A model generated the notes under the pieces. That model searched no databases. It was not told where the DNA came from and was given only the letters and a program-made list of their open reading frames with translations. From Geminicoccaceae bacterium (GTDB lineage: Bacteria > Pseudomonadota > Alphaproteobacteria > Geminicoccales > Geminicoccaceae): DNA of 64,000 nucleotides. Numbering within the stretch: position 1 is the first letter of the stretch; each line of letters opens with the position of its first letter. Shown here piece after piece: positions 17,945 through 26,344 of this stretch. The DNA is taken from positions 1-64,000 of the forward strand of contig JANQNY010000008.1 in NCBI GenBank assembly GCA_028279345.1, read 5' to 3'. A program made the translations under genes and the position numbers.

Positions 17945-19804
17945 CTAGCGCGCCGCTGCCGGATCGACCCACCAGGTCGCTGGAAAGCCCGTGCCGTAGA
18001 CGGGTGCAATCTCCGGATGCCGCAGCTTCGACCAGTAGGCGAGCCGATTCCGCGCCGAGTAGAAGGTGTGCACGATGTAGTGACCGCGCAGAAGGACGCG
18101 GTCGAGCGCGCGGGTGGTCGCCTTTAGCCGCTCGAGGTCCTCGTCGCTTTGCCCGTCGATGCTGACGATCAGCTCGAGGAGCTCATCGACGACGGGGTCT
18201 TGGATGCCAGCCCAGTTCGCCGAGCCTTCCTCGCTGGCCGCAGCCGAGCTGAAATAGGTGCGCAGCTCCTCGTTGGGCGGCGGGAAGAAATTGGCGCCGA
18301 TCGCCACCATGTCGTAGTCGAAGGTGTCGGTGAGCCGCTGGAACTGGGCGGTGTCGACGACGCGTACCGAAGCGTCGACGCCGGCCCGATCTAGGTTCGT
18401 AACGAAGGGCTGGACATAGCGCACCGACGACTGCGTCTGCGTCACGATCTGCAGGCGCATCTGCGCGCCATCCGCGTTGCGGAGCTGGCCGTCCTGCACG
18501 GTCCAGCCGGCCTCCTCCAATAGCGCCCAGGCCTGGCGCAGCTCACGGCGGATGCGGCCGCTGCCGTCGGTCTCGTTGAGCTCGAACGCCTCGTCGAAGA
18601 CGCTCTCCGGCACGCGCCCGCGAAACTGCTCGAGTATGTCGAGCTCCTCGGCCGTGGGCATGGGGACGTCGCGGGTGCCGTAATCGGAATTGGGAAAGTA
18701 GCTTTGCGCGCGGGCATAGAGCCCATAGAGAATGTTCGCCTGCGTCCACTCGAAGTCGAACAAGAGGCTTAGGCCCTCGCGCACGCGCACATCGTCGAAG
18801 GGCGGGCGCCGGCTGTTGAAGACGAGGCCAGCGAAGCCGCGCGGCGTGTTGATCTCGATGCTGTCGTCGCGAATGATCCGACCGTCGGCCACCTGTGGAA
18901 TGTTGTAGCCCGTCGCCCAGCGTCGCGCTTCGTTCTCGCTCCAGAAGTCGATCTCGCCGCTCTTGAACGCCTCGAACGCCACATCGAGGTCGCGAAAGTA
19001 GACGTAGGTGATGCGCTCGATGTGGTTGAGGCCGCGGTTTACCGGCAGGTCGGCTGCCCAGTAGTCGGGGACGCGCTCGTAGGTGATCGAGCGGCCGAGG
19101 TCGACATTGGCGATGCGGTACGGCCCCTCATAGACTTCCGGCTCGGTGTTGAACGCGGCCGGGTCGAGGTCGTTGGCCTCGTAGAAGTGCTTCGGCTGCG
19201 GGCCGAGGCTCGCGGCGAGTCCGAGGGTCTTCCAGTTGTTGCTGGTGGCGAAATCGATGCGGAGTCGGTCGGGTGCCAAGGCCGTGGCGCTCTCCAGATT
19301 GCGCCAGAACTCGCGCAACAGCGGCCGCGCGTGTTGTTGGATGATCTCCAGGGCGAAGACGAAGTCGTCTGCGGTGATCGGCTCGCCGTCGTGCCAGCGG
19401 GCGCGCGAATCGAGCTCGAAGATGGCGTACGACACGTCGTCCGGGATGTTCACGGCGAGCGCAATCGACGGGTAGTAGGCCGCGAGCTCGTCGGACGACC
19501 CGCTCATGAGCGAATCGTAGACCAGCCCCAGGCCCTGCGGCCACGCCGGGCCCAGCGGGATGGGATTGATGCGCTCGAAGGTGCCGTAGGCGGCAAGGCG
19601 AACATGCCCGCCCGTGGGTGCATCGAGATTGACGTAGTCGAAGTGCTCGAAGCCCTCCGGATAGACCGGCTCGCCGAACTCGGCGAACTGGGTGAGCCGC
19701 GTGAGCCCCGCCTCATCCGCCGTCGCCACGGTGAGCGTGAGCCCGGACGCGAGGAGGGCTGCGGCGGCGAGCCGGCAGCCGTCGGCAAAGCTCCGCACGA
19801 ACAT
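17945..19804 (-). CDS. yejA: Extracellular peptide-binding protein (YejA type)
   Basis: 619 residues with a signal peptide (about 1-27, ending TVATADE) and the long two-lobed SBP family 5 fold. Visible stretches include [53 protein letters not shown] and [15 protein letters not shown]. These match YejA, the periplasmic peptide receptor. It is first in the yejABEF operon, followed by two permeases and a double ATPase. ATG 19804 starts the signal peptide; a frame start at 19954 adds residues with no signal. Confidence 0.9.
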   Translation of the reverse strand: MFVRSFADGCRLAAAALLASGLTLTVATADEAGLTRLTQFAEFGEPVYPEGFEHFDYVNLDAPTGGHVRLAAYGTFERINPIPLGPAWPQGLGLVYDSLMSGSSDELAAYYPSIALAVNIPDDVSYAIFELDSRARWHDGEPITADDFVFALEIIQQHARPLLREFWRNLESATALAPDRLRIDFATSNNWKTLGLAASLGPQPKHFYEANDLDPAAFNTEPEVYEGPYRIANVDLGRSITYERVPDYWAADLPVNRGLNHIERITYVYFRDLDVAFEAFKSGEIDFWSENEARRWATGYNIPQVADGRIIRDDSIEINTPRGFAGLVFNSRRPPFDDVRVREGLSLLFDFEWTQANILYGLYARAQSYFPNSDYGTRDVPMPTAEELDILEQFRGRVPESVFDEAFELNETDGSGRIRRELRQAWALLEEAGWTVQDGQLRNADGAQMRLQIVTQTQSSVRYVQPFVTNLDRAGVDASVRVVDTAQFQRLTDTFDYDMVAIGANFFPPPNEELRTYFSSAAASEEGSANWAGIQDPVVDELLELIVSIDGQSDEDLERLKATTRALDRVLLRGHYIVHTFYSARNRLAYWSKLRHPEIAPVYGTGFPATWWVDPAAAR

Positions 19805-19883
19805 CAGCGGTCTCCCATCAAATACGCGGGCAAGGTGGCATCCAGCGTTGCGGCAGTGAACCATCGCTGGTCTGAACGGCGGC

Positions 19884-20660
19884 TCAACCGTTGAGCGCCT
19901 TGAGCGCCTGCTCGTGCAGCAGCGCGCTTCCAGCCGCCAGGATGCGTCCATCACTTGCGAGCGAGAGCGGGCGTCCCTGCCAATCCGTCACCTTGCCGCC
20001 CACCGCCTCGATGATCGGTGCGAGCGGCGCCAGGTCGAAGGGCTTCAGGCCGGCCTCGACGACGATGTCAATGCTGCCCAGGGCTAGCAGGCCATAGGCG
20101 TAGGCGTCCCCGCCCCAGCTCGTGTAGGCCGTTGCTCGCTGTAGCCGCGCGACGGCTGCGCGATCCGCTTCATCCTGGAACATCTCCGGAGCGGTCGACG
20201 AAAGTACAGCGCGCTCGAGCGGCGGCGGTGTTTTGCGAACGACTTCGCGGCCGCCGAACGTCGCGTTCTGACCATCGCCGATCCAGCGCTCACGTAGGAA
20301 CGGCTGGTCGATGCAGCCGAGCCGCGGTCGGTCCTCCTCGACCAGGGCGATCAGGGTCGTGAAGAGCGGCTTGCCGGCGGTGAAGGCCTTGGTCCCGTCA
20401 ATCGGATCAAGCACCCAGAGCCATCCACTGGTGCAGGCGACGGGTTCGAACTCCTCGCCAAGAATACCGTCCGCAGGTCGTTCACGAGCAAGCAGCTCGC
20501 GCATGGCAAGCTCCGCTGCCTTGTCGGCGACGGTAACCGGGGTTGCGTCGGCTTTGAGTTCGATTGCGTCCAACCGCCGGAAGTGCGGCCGAATCACCTG
20601 TCCGGCTGCATCCGCGAGCCGCTCGACGAGTTGCCAGTTGCTCGCGGCGGATGGCGCCAC
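19884..20660 (-). CDS. hisN: Inositol-phosphatase family enzyme, HisN-type histidinol-phosphatase
   Basis: 258-residue Mg-dependent phosphatase. Motifs are GEEFE (metal-binding acidic), W-VLDPIDGTKAF (the signature DPIDGT) and W-GGDAYAYGLLALG followed by FDLAPLAPIIEAVGG. The last pattern, with W-GGD-YAY, is typical of the HisN/ImpL subgroup, which completes histidine biosynthesis in many alphaproteobacteria. The assignment to histidinol phosphate rather than inositol phosphate is an inference from motif style. GTG 20660 is 7 bases after the cytochrome gene stop, so the two are co-transcribed. The longer upstream frame is an Arg/Pro-rich shadow of the cytochrome tail. Confidence 0.82.
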   Translation of the reverse strand: MAPSAASNWQLVERLADAAGQVIRPHFRRLDAIELKADATPVTVADKAAELAMRELLARERPADGILGEEFEPVACTSGWLWVLDPIDGTKAFTAGKPLFTTLIALVEEDRPRLGCIDQPFLRERWIGDGQNATFGGREVVRKTPPPLERAVLSSTAPEMFQDEADRAAVARLQRATAYTSWGGDAYAYGLLALGSIDIVVEAGLKPFDLAPLAPIIEAVGGKVTDWQGRPLSLASDGRILAAGSALLHEQALKALNG

Positions 20661-20667
20661 GCGCGCG

Positions 20668-21375
20668 TCAGCCTTCCGTCGCCGATGACCCGTCGGCGGG
20701 CTCGGTTTCGGTCGCAGGTTCCGCGTCGGACTCGGGTTCCGTATCCGCGGCAGGCTCGGCGTCCGATGCGGGCTCGGCGTCCGATGCGGGCTCGGCGTCC
20801 GATGCGGGTGCCGCTTCCTCTGAGGTCGCTGCTGCCGCCTCCGGCTCTGGCAAGGGTGGCGGATCATTCGACAGCGACCGCAGGAACGCGATCATGTCGG
20901 CGCGGTCCTCAGCTTCCCTGATGCCCGCATAGCTCATGCTCGTCCCGGGTGCCCAGTCCTGAGGCGCCTTCAGGAATTGGTAGAGGTGCTCGTAGCTCCA
21001 CTCGCCGTCTTTGCCGGCGAGGGCATCCGAATAGGAGAAACCGTCCTTTGACGCGATATCGACGCCCACGATGTCCCAGAGGTTCGGACCGACCCGATGT
21101 GCGCCGCCTTCGTCGTTCGTGTGGCAAGCCGCGCAGGCGCGAAACGCACCCTCGCCGTCCTCCACCGACGCGTCGGCGAGCAGCACAGGCAGAGGCACTG
21201 CCGCAGGCTCGGCTTCGACGACCTCCGTCGCTTCCTCGACAACAACCGGAAAGGCGTTCTCGGCCACGGTCTTCGGATGATAGAGCAGATCGCCCAGGAC
21301 GCCGGCGCCGACGACGATGATCCCGCCGGTGAGCACGCCCCCGATGAGCTTGTTTGCTTCGAGCGATCCTGCCAT
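20668..21375 (-). CDS. Membrane-anchored cytochrome c (CycM/c552 type)
   Basis: 235 residues. An uncleaved N-terminal anchor (residues 8-31) is followed by a Pro/Glu-rich linker. The class I cytochrome c domain has CAACH at about 80-84, G-PNLWDIVG and a MSYAG methionine ligand. This matches CycM, which carries electrons from the bc1 complex to aa3 oxidase in alphaproteobacteria. Unusually, the C-terminus has about 50 acidic residues built from repeated A-S-D-A-E-P units. It is divergent from kdsB and followed by a HisN-type phosphatase. Confidence 0.88.
   Translation of the reverse strand: MAGSLEANKLIGGVLTGGIIVVGAGVLGDLLYHPKTVAENAFPVVVEEATEVVEAEPAAVPLPVLLADASVEDGEGAFRACAACHTNDEGGAHRVGPNLWDIVGVDIASKDGFSYSDALAGKDGEWSYEHLYQFLKAPQDWAPGTSMSYAGIREAEDRADMIAFLRSLSNDPPPLPEPEAAAATSEEAAPASDAEPASDAEPASDAEPAADTEPESDAEPATETEPADGSSATEG
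20753..20806 (-). repeat. Three exact 18-bp tandem repeats in cytochrome tail
   Basis: Three identical, contiguous 18-base copies (20753-20770, 20771-20788, 20789-20806) encode repeated A-S-D-A-E-P units in the acidic C-terminal tail. The lack of third-base differences points to recent slippage. Confidence 0.9.
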
Positions 21376-21526
21376 TGCTTACTTTCCGCTGTCAGTCACA
21401 AACGGGAACGTGCTGCTCAGCCCCCCGCGACGCGGGCGGTTTGGGGACCACCCCGAGCAGTGTCAACCGAGAAGTCTAGACGGCAGTTCCAGGAACCAAC
21501 GCCCTGAAGCCCGGTCACAAAGCCGC

Positions 21527-22309
21527 ATGCCCGCCGATCCCAGCGTCCTCATCGTCATTCCCGCGCGGCTCGCGGCAACCCGACTGCCGCGCAAGCCACT
21601 CTTGGAGATCGGCGGCGCCGCGATGATCCTGCACGTCGTCCAGCGCGCGCTCGAAGCGGGGATCGGTCCGGTCGTGGTCGCCGCAGCGGACCTCGAAATC
21701 GCCTTTGCGGTCGAGAGCGCGGGTGGCCAAGCGGTGCTCACCGATCCGGCGCTGCCATCCGGAACCGATCGCGTCCTCGCAGCGGTCGAGGAGCTCGACC
21801 CCGGGCGCACCATCGATCTCGTCATCAACGTGCAAGGCGACATGCCCGAGCTGGACCCCAAGGCCATTCAGCAGTCGTTGGCGCCTGTGATCGAGGACGG
21901 CTGCGACATCGGGACCATCGTGGTGCCGACCGAAGATGCCCGCCACCGCGATGACCCGAATGTCGTGAAGGCGATCGTCAGCTTCGAGGACGCCGCCGAG
22001 TCGCGGGGCAGAGCGCTCTATTTCACGCGCAGCTCGTCCCCGAGCGGCACGGGCCCGGTGCAGCACCATGTGGGCGTCTACGGCTTTCGGCGAGATGCGC
22101 TCGAGCGCTTCTGCGATCTACAGCCGAGCGCACTGGAGCGGCGCGAGCGGCTGGAGCAGCTGCGCGCCCTGGAGGCCGGCATGACCATCGGCGTCCGCCG
22201 CGTCGCCGTTGCACCTCCGGGCGTCGACACGCCGGAGGACCTCGAAGACGCGCGGCGCCGGCTCGCGCACCGCCCCCTGAGCCTACCCTTCGGCGGAACC
22301 GAACCTTGA
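21527..22309 (+). CDS. kdsB: 3-deoxy-manno-octulosonate cytidylyltransferase
   Basis: 260 residues. It catalyses CTP plus Kdo to CMP-Kdo, the activation step for lipopolysaccharide inner core. The N-terminal nucleotide loop IPARLAATRLPRKPL is the KdsB signature. NVQGDMPELDP and Y-FTRSSSP with a late H-VGVYGFRRDALERF complete it. ATG 21527 is chosen as homology begins there; a long upstream frame extends into the promoter region shared with the cytochrome gene. The stop overlaps the pheA start by 4 bases, so the two are translationally coupled. Confidence 0.93.
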   Translation: MPADPSVLIVIPARLAATRLPRKPLLEIGGAAMILHVVQRALEAGIGPVVVAAADLEIAFAVESAGGQAVLTDPALPSGTDRVLAAVEELDPGRTIDLVINVQGDMPELDPKAIQQSLAPVIEDGCDIGTIVVPTEDARHRDDPNVVKAIVSFEDAAESRGRALYFTRSSSPSGTGPVQHHVGVYGFRRDALERFCDLQPSALERRERLEQLRALEAGMTIGVRRVAVAPPGVDTPEDLEDARRRLAHRPLSLPFGGTEP

Positions 22310-23166
22310 GCCCCCTCGCCCGAGCTCGGCGCGTCGCCTTCCAAGGCCATGCCGGGGCGTACTCCCATCTCGCTTGCAGGCAGACCTTCCCAGAGCTCGA
22401 GGCCCTGCCCTGCCCATCTTTCGAGGACGCGTTCGCCGCCGTCCGCGACGGCAGCGTCGAACTCGCGATGATCCCGATCGAGAACTCGGTCGCCGGCCGC
22501 GTCGCCGACATTCATCTCCTCATGCCGCACGGCAATCTGCACATCGTCGGCGAGACCTTCCTCCGGGTGAACCATCAGCTGTTGGCACCAAAGGGAACGC
22601 GGCTCGATGAGCTGACCCACGTACACAGCCACGAGCAGGCGCTAGGCCAGTGCCGGCGCTACCTGCAGCGGCATGGCTTGTCGCCCGTCGTCCATGCCGA
22701 CACGGCCGGAGCAGCGCGGATGGTCGCCGAGGAATGCCCGCCCAGCCACGGCGCCATCGCTTCGACGCTCGCAGCCGAAGTCTATGGGCTCGCGATTTTG
22801 GACACCGGCATCGAAGACGCCGACCACAACACGACTCGCTTTGTCATCCTTGCCGCCGAGCCCTACCTCCCCGACGCCGGCGACAGCACGTTCGTCACCA
22901 GCTTCGTCTTCCGCGTGCGCAACGTGCCGGCCGCGCTCTACAAGGCGTTGGGCGGCTTCGCGACCAACGGCGTCAACATGACCAAGCTCGAAAGCTATGT
23001 GGAGCCGGACTTCAACCAGGCGTTCTTCTACGCCGACGTGATCGCGCATCCGAGCGAGACGCCGCTCGCCAACGCCCTGGAAGAGCTGGCGTTCTTCTCC
23101 GAGGAGTTGCGGCTCTTGGGCACCTACCCGGCGCACACCTTCCGCGGCTTGGGTCGACGCTCCTAG
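22306..23166 (+). CDS. pheA: Prephenate dehydratase with ACT domain
   Basis: 286 residues. It converts prephenate to phenylpyruvate in phenylalanine biosynthesis. The catalytic part has FQGHAGAYSHLA, the I-PIENSVAGRV motif and NTTRFVIL with the catalytic Thr-Arg-Phe. The ACT domain (about 200-280) has T-SFVFRVRNVPAALYKAL, G-VNMTKLESY and the feedback-site ESY pattern, so Phe inhibition is likely. There is no chorismate mutase domain, so it is monofunctional. The start is TTG 22306, which overlaps the kdsB stop as TTGA; no better start is present. Confidence 0.93.
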   Translation: MSPLARARRVAFQGHAGAYSHLACRQTFPELEALPCPSFEDAFAAVRDGSVELAMIPIENSVAGRVADIHLLMPHGNLHIVGETFLRVNHQLLAPKGTRLDELTHVHSHEQALGQCRRYLQRHGLSPVVHADTAGAARMVAEECPPSHGAIASTLAAEVYGLAILDTGIEDADHNTTRFVILAAEPYLPDAGDSTFVTSFVFRVRNVPAALYKALGGFATNGVNMTKLESYVEPDFNQAFFYADVIAHPSETPLANALEELAFFSEELRLLGTYPAHTFRGLGRRS

Positions 23167-23208
23167 AGCGCCATCGTCAGCGCTCGTTCCGGTCGAGCGT
23201 AACCCATA

Positions 23209-23266
23209 CCCGCGCCCTTCCGCCCACGAGCGTATGGTGCCATCGGGCGGAAGAGTGGGGCGCGGG
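23209..23266. terminator. Long inverted repeat between convergent genes
   Basis: Nested stem: CCCGCGCC pairs with GGCGCGGG and TTCCGCCC pairs with GGGCGGAA, across a loop of about 20 bases. It lies between the convergent pheA and GNAT-nitrilase genes. There is no T run, so termination is plausible but not certain. Confidence 0.45.
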
Positions 23267-23291
23267 TGGTCCCAGCCAAACCGGACCGGCT

Positions 23292-24842
23292 CTAGCGGCG
23301 CTGCGTCCAGTCCACGCGATAGAGGTCGAAGCGGCGGTCGTTGAGGTTCTGCACGGTGCCCGAAGCGCGCGCCTGCTCTATGTCGGCAAGCCGCACGTCG
23401 GCGAACGCCACCATCTCGGCGTTGGGCGTGGTGTCGGCAGCGACACCGTCGCGCGCGAAGGGGAAGTCGCAGGGCGTCACGATGCAGCTCTGGGCGTACT
23501 GGATATCCATGTTGTCGACGCCCGGTAGGTTGCCGCAGTTGCCGGCGAGCGCGACATAGAGCTGGTTCTCCACGGCACGCGCCTGGCAGCAGTACCGCAC
23601 GCGCAAATAGCTCTGTCGCTCGTCGGTGCAGAACGGGACGAACAGCAGCCGCGCACCCTGGTCGGTGAGGTGCCGCGCCAACTCCGGGAACTCCGCGTCA
23701 TAGCAGATCAAGACGCCGATCGGCCCGCAATCGGTCATGATCGTCTCGCAGGTCTCGGCGCCGTCGATGTTCCACCAGTAGCGTTCGTTGGGCGTCGGGT
23801 GGATCTTGGGCTGCTCGTGGATCGAGCCGTCCCGAAGGCAGACATAGGCGATGTTGTGGATGGCTCCGGATGCGACCCGTGTCGGGTGCGAACCACCGAT
23901 GATGTTGATGTTGTACTCGACGGCCAACCGCGACAGCAGCTCCTTCAGGGGCTCGGTATAGCTGTCGAGCCGCGCGATCGCCTCGGCGGCCGGGATCGGC
24001 GCGTTCTCGATCGAGAGCAGCTGTAGCGTAAACAGCTCGGGAAACAGCACGAAGTCGGCATTGTAGTCGGCAACCACGTCGACAAAGTACTCGACGTTGT
24101 GACCGAACTCCTCGAAGGTCCGGACGCGCCGCTGCTGATACTGCACCACGGCGATCCGCACGTGGTCCTTGACGATGCTTGAGCTGTAGGTGTCGCGGCC
24201 GGCGGCCTCCGCGAGCCAGCGCGGGTTGTACCAGACGAGGTGGACGGCATAGCCGAGGCTCTCGCGATCGCTCGGCAGATAGTTGGGAAGAATGCCTTTG
24301 ACCTCGAAGCCGTTCCTTAGCTGGAAGCTGAGCACTGGATCACGCGCACGACCCTCGGCGATGGCTGCGACATAGGCCTCGGGCGAGCCGAAGGTCTTGA
24401 GCCTCCGGTAGAGCGTCGGCAGCCGACCGGCGAAGACGATCCCCTTGCAGCCGAGCCTGATGCACAGCGCCTTCCGCGCCGCGTAGAGCCGCTGGCCGAT
24501 CCGCGAGCCGCGCCGGTCGGGGTCGACAAAAACCTCGGCGCCGTAGAGCCAATCACCGGCCGGCACGTGGCGCGAATGGTAGCCGCCGCCGGTGATCTCG
24601 GACCAGGTGTGACGCTGGAACGCCACGCGCTCCGACACGCGGAAGGTGGCGCAATAGCCGATGACCTCACCGTCGAGCACCGCGACGAGCTGGCCCTGGG
24701 GAAAGTTCTGGAGCTGGCCTTTGAGCTGCGCCGTGCCGTAGATCTCGGCCTCACCATACACCTTCGCGGAAAGCCGCCGGACAGCCGGGATGTCTCCGAG
24801 ATCTGCTTGGCGCACCTCCAGGCGCCGGGTTCCGTCGGTCAT
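23292..24842 (-). CDS. GNAT acetyltransferase fused to carbon-nitrogen hydrolase
   Basis: 516 residues in two parts. Residues 1-200 are GNAT-like (D-IPAVRRL start and a G-SRIGQRLYAARKALC acyl-CoA loop). Residues 225-510 are a nitrilase-superfamily hydrolase with the Glu-Lys-Cys triad in F-PELFTLQ, QPKIHPTPNE and V-LICYDAEFPEL. This fusion is a known recurrent architecture; its substrate is not established. The nitrilase half would hydrolyse an amide and the GNAT half might acylate an amine. ATG 24842 has CGGAG 6 bases upstream; a GTG two codons earlier is less likely. It converges on pheA. Confidence 0.88.
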   Translation of the reverse strand: MTDGTRRLEVRQADLGDIPAVRRLSAKVYGEAEIYGTAQLKGQLQNFPQGQLVAVLDGEVIGYCATFRVSERVAFQRHTWSEITGGGYHSRHVPAGDWLYGAEVFVDPDRRGSRIGQRLYAARKALCIRLGCKGIVFAGRLPTLYRRLKTFGSPEAYVAAIAEGRARDPVLSFQLRNGFEVKGILPNYLPSDRESLGYAVHLVWYNPRWLAEAAGRDTYSSSIVKDHVRIAVVQYQQRRVRTFEEFGHNVEYFVDVVADYNADFVLFPELFTLQLLSIENAPIPAAEAIARLDSYTEPLKELLSRLAVEYNINIIGGSHPTRVASGAIHNIAYVCLRDGSIHEQPKIHPTPNERYWWNIDGAETCETIMTDCGPIGVLICYDAEFPELARHLTDQGARLLFVPFCTDERQSYLRVRYCCQARAVENQLYVALAGNCGNLPGVDNMDIQYAQSCIVTPCDFPFARDGVAADTTPNAEMVAFADVRLADIEQARASGTVQNLNDRRFDLYRVDWTQRR

Positions 24843-25109
24843 TGGCACTCCGTGCTGAATGGGTCGTGGCGAAGCCCGTCGCCGTTCGCTCCGGTCGTTC
24901 TACTGGCATGCACGTCGACATATGGCCAACGCTGCGATCACCGCTCGCGGGATGTCGATCGGCCGTGCCGCCGAAGACCTCCGCGTCGACGCGAAGCGCA
25001 GCCCGCTACGTCCGCCTGCACCTTTCCATTCGTTAACCATAGGACGTGAGCCCCGGCGTCGCAGGCTTCCGCTAGGGTACGGCGCTGGGAGGCACGCGGG
25101 AGACGGCCA

Positions 25110-25298
25110 ATGGCGGATGGCGACGAGATCATCCTTCCGGATGGGAGGGTCCTGCCGCTCAAGGGCAGAAGAACCTCGCCGGAGCCCGTGACGGCGAGCG
25201 AGGAACCGTGCGCCATGCCGGCCGGCAACACCCGTGACCGGCGCAGACGGCCCCGGAGCGACACGCACCGGGGCGGCCTCTTCGACCAGCTGAGCTGA
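25110..25298 (+). CDS. Small hypothetical protein (62 aa)
   Basis: Short, hydrophilic and basic, with an N-terminal D-EIILPDGRVLPLKGR segment, then a low-complexity middle and an R-GGLFDQLS end. I do not recognise it. Support for being real: ATG 25110 has GGGAGA 6 bases upstream, and the gene fills an otherwise empty stretch converging on the sigma factor gene. The strand-like DGRVLPL start could form a small beta hairpin. Confidence 0.4.
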   Translation: MADGDEIILPDGRVLPLKGRRTSPEPVTASEEPCAMPAGNTRDRRRRPRSDTHRGGLFDQLS

Positions 25299-25307
25299 CG
25301 GCGGCCC

Positions 25308-25895
25308 TCAAGCCTGCGCCTCGTCGTCGCCGAGAGCCAGGCGCAGCTTCTGCATCGCCAGCCGTACGCGCGATTTCACCGTGCCCAGCGGCAAGTCAAG
25401 GCGCTCGGCGATCGCGTTGTGCGAGGCCTCCTCGAAGAACGATAGTCGGATGAGGTCTGCCTGCTCGGCGGGGAGCTGCTCCAGGGCAGCACGAACACGC
25501 ACCGCCACCTGCTCGGTATCGAAGGCGGCATCAGGGATCGGCGATGCGCTCGGCAGTAGCGCCGGCTCCTCCGGGTCCAGCTCGGGCCGGCGCTCGCGGC
25601 GGATGAGGTCGATCTGCCGGTTGCGGGCGATCGTGAAGACCCAAGTACTGACACCGGCCTGGCCGCGATCATACTGATCCGCACGCTGCCAGAGCGCGAT
25701 CATCACGTCCTGAACCATGTCCTCGGCGCGAGCATCGTCCGTACCGCGGCGTCGGTAGAAAGCCTTGAGGCGCGGCGCGTAATAGTCGAACAGGCCTAGA
25801 AAGGCGTTGCGATCCCGGCCGTTCGCGACGCGCTCGACGAGATCGGCGAGCCGGCCGGGAGACATAGGCTCCGAGGAAGGATCGTCCGCCGACAT
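25308..25895 (-). CDS. ECF-type RNA polymerase sigma factor
   Basis: 195 residues. Region 2 (about 30-95) has F-YRRRGTDDARAEDMVQDVM and W-VFTIARNRQIDLIR. Region 4 (about 130-185) has L-PAEQADLIRLSFFEEASHNAIAERLDLPLGTVKSRVRLA. The form resembles the RpoE/ECF11 type of alphaproteobacteria. That type is normally followed by a ChrR anti-sigma gene; here none follows, as the next gene is a small convergent frame. Regulons of this class often include photolyase genes, and one lies in this window, but no matching promoter was found. Confidence 0.9.
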   Translation of the reverse strand: MSADDPSSEPMSPGRLADLVERVANGRDRNAFLGLFDYYAPRLKAFYRRRGTDDARAEDMVQDVMIALWQRADQYDRGQAGVSTWVFTIARNRQIDLIRRERRPELDPEEPALLPSASPIPDAAFDTEQVAVRVRAALEQLPAEQADLIRLSFFEEASHNAIAERLDLPLGTVKSRVRLAMQKLRLALGDDEAQA

Positions 25896-25944
25896 GGATT
25901 GCTTCTAGCGGCCCCGTTCCTGGCTCCACAAGCGGAAAGCCACC

Positions 25945-26286
25945 TCAGCGCGCGGCCGCGCAGTCGCGGCACAAGGGCGTCGCCGGGTCGACCCCGAGCC
26001 TGCCCGGTTCGATCGGCTCCTCACAGCGGGTGCAGTAGCCGTACGCTCCACTTTCCATACGCGCGAGCGCGGCGTCGATGCGGACCAGGTCACGCGTCCG
26101 TCGCCGTCGGGCGTCCCGCGCCATCTCCTGCCTCGCGATCGCGTCGATCCGAGAGAGCCTGCCCTGCTGCGTCTGGTCGAGCACGACCGGACCGGCGTCC
26201 TCTTGCGTTCCATCGAGTAGCGCGCATATCTCAACCCGGTGGGCTTGGAGGGCGGCGCGCAGCGCCTCCAGATCGGCGTCGCTCAT
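25945..26286 (-). CDS. TraR/DksA-type C4 zinc-finger protein
   Basis: 113 residues. The N-terminal half is a helical coil (D-ADLEALRAALQAHRVEICALLD and Q-QGRLSRIDAIARQEMARDARRR). The C-terminal half has two C-x2-C knuckles, YCTRCEEPI and LCRDC, the DksA/TraR zinc finger. The two acidic coiled-coil-tip residues of true DksA (D-x-x-D) are not obvious, so direct ppGpp/RNAP partnership is uncertain. ATG 26286 begins the coil; a frame start at 26475 adds residues antisense to prfC. Confidence 0.78.
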   Translation of the reverse strand: MSDADLEALRAALQAHRVEICALLDGTQEDAGPVVLDQTQQGRLSRIDAIARQEMARDARRRRTRDLVRIDAALARMESGAYGYCTRCEEPIEPGRLGVDPATPLCRDCAAAR

Positions 26287-26344
26287 GATCTCCGTTCCAA
26301 CCTCCGGGGCGTCGCCGCCCGGCCCCAGACTTTCGGAGGTATCG

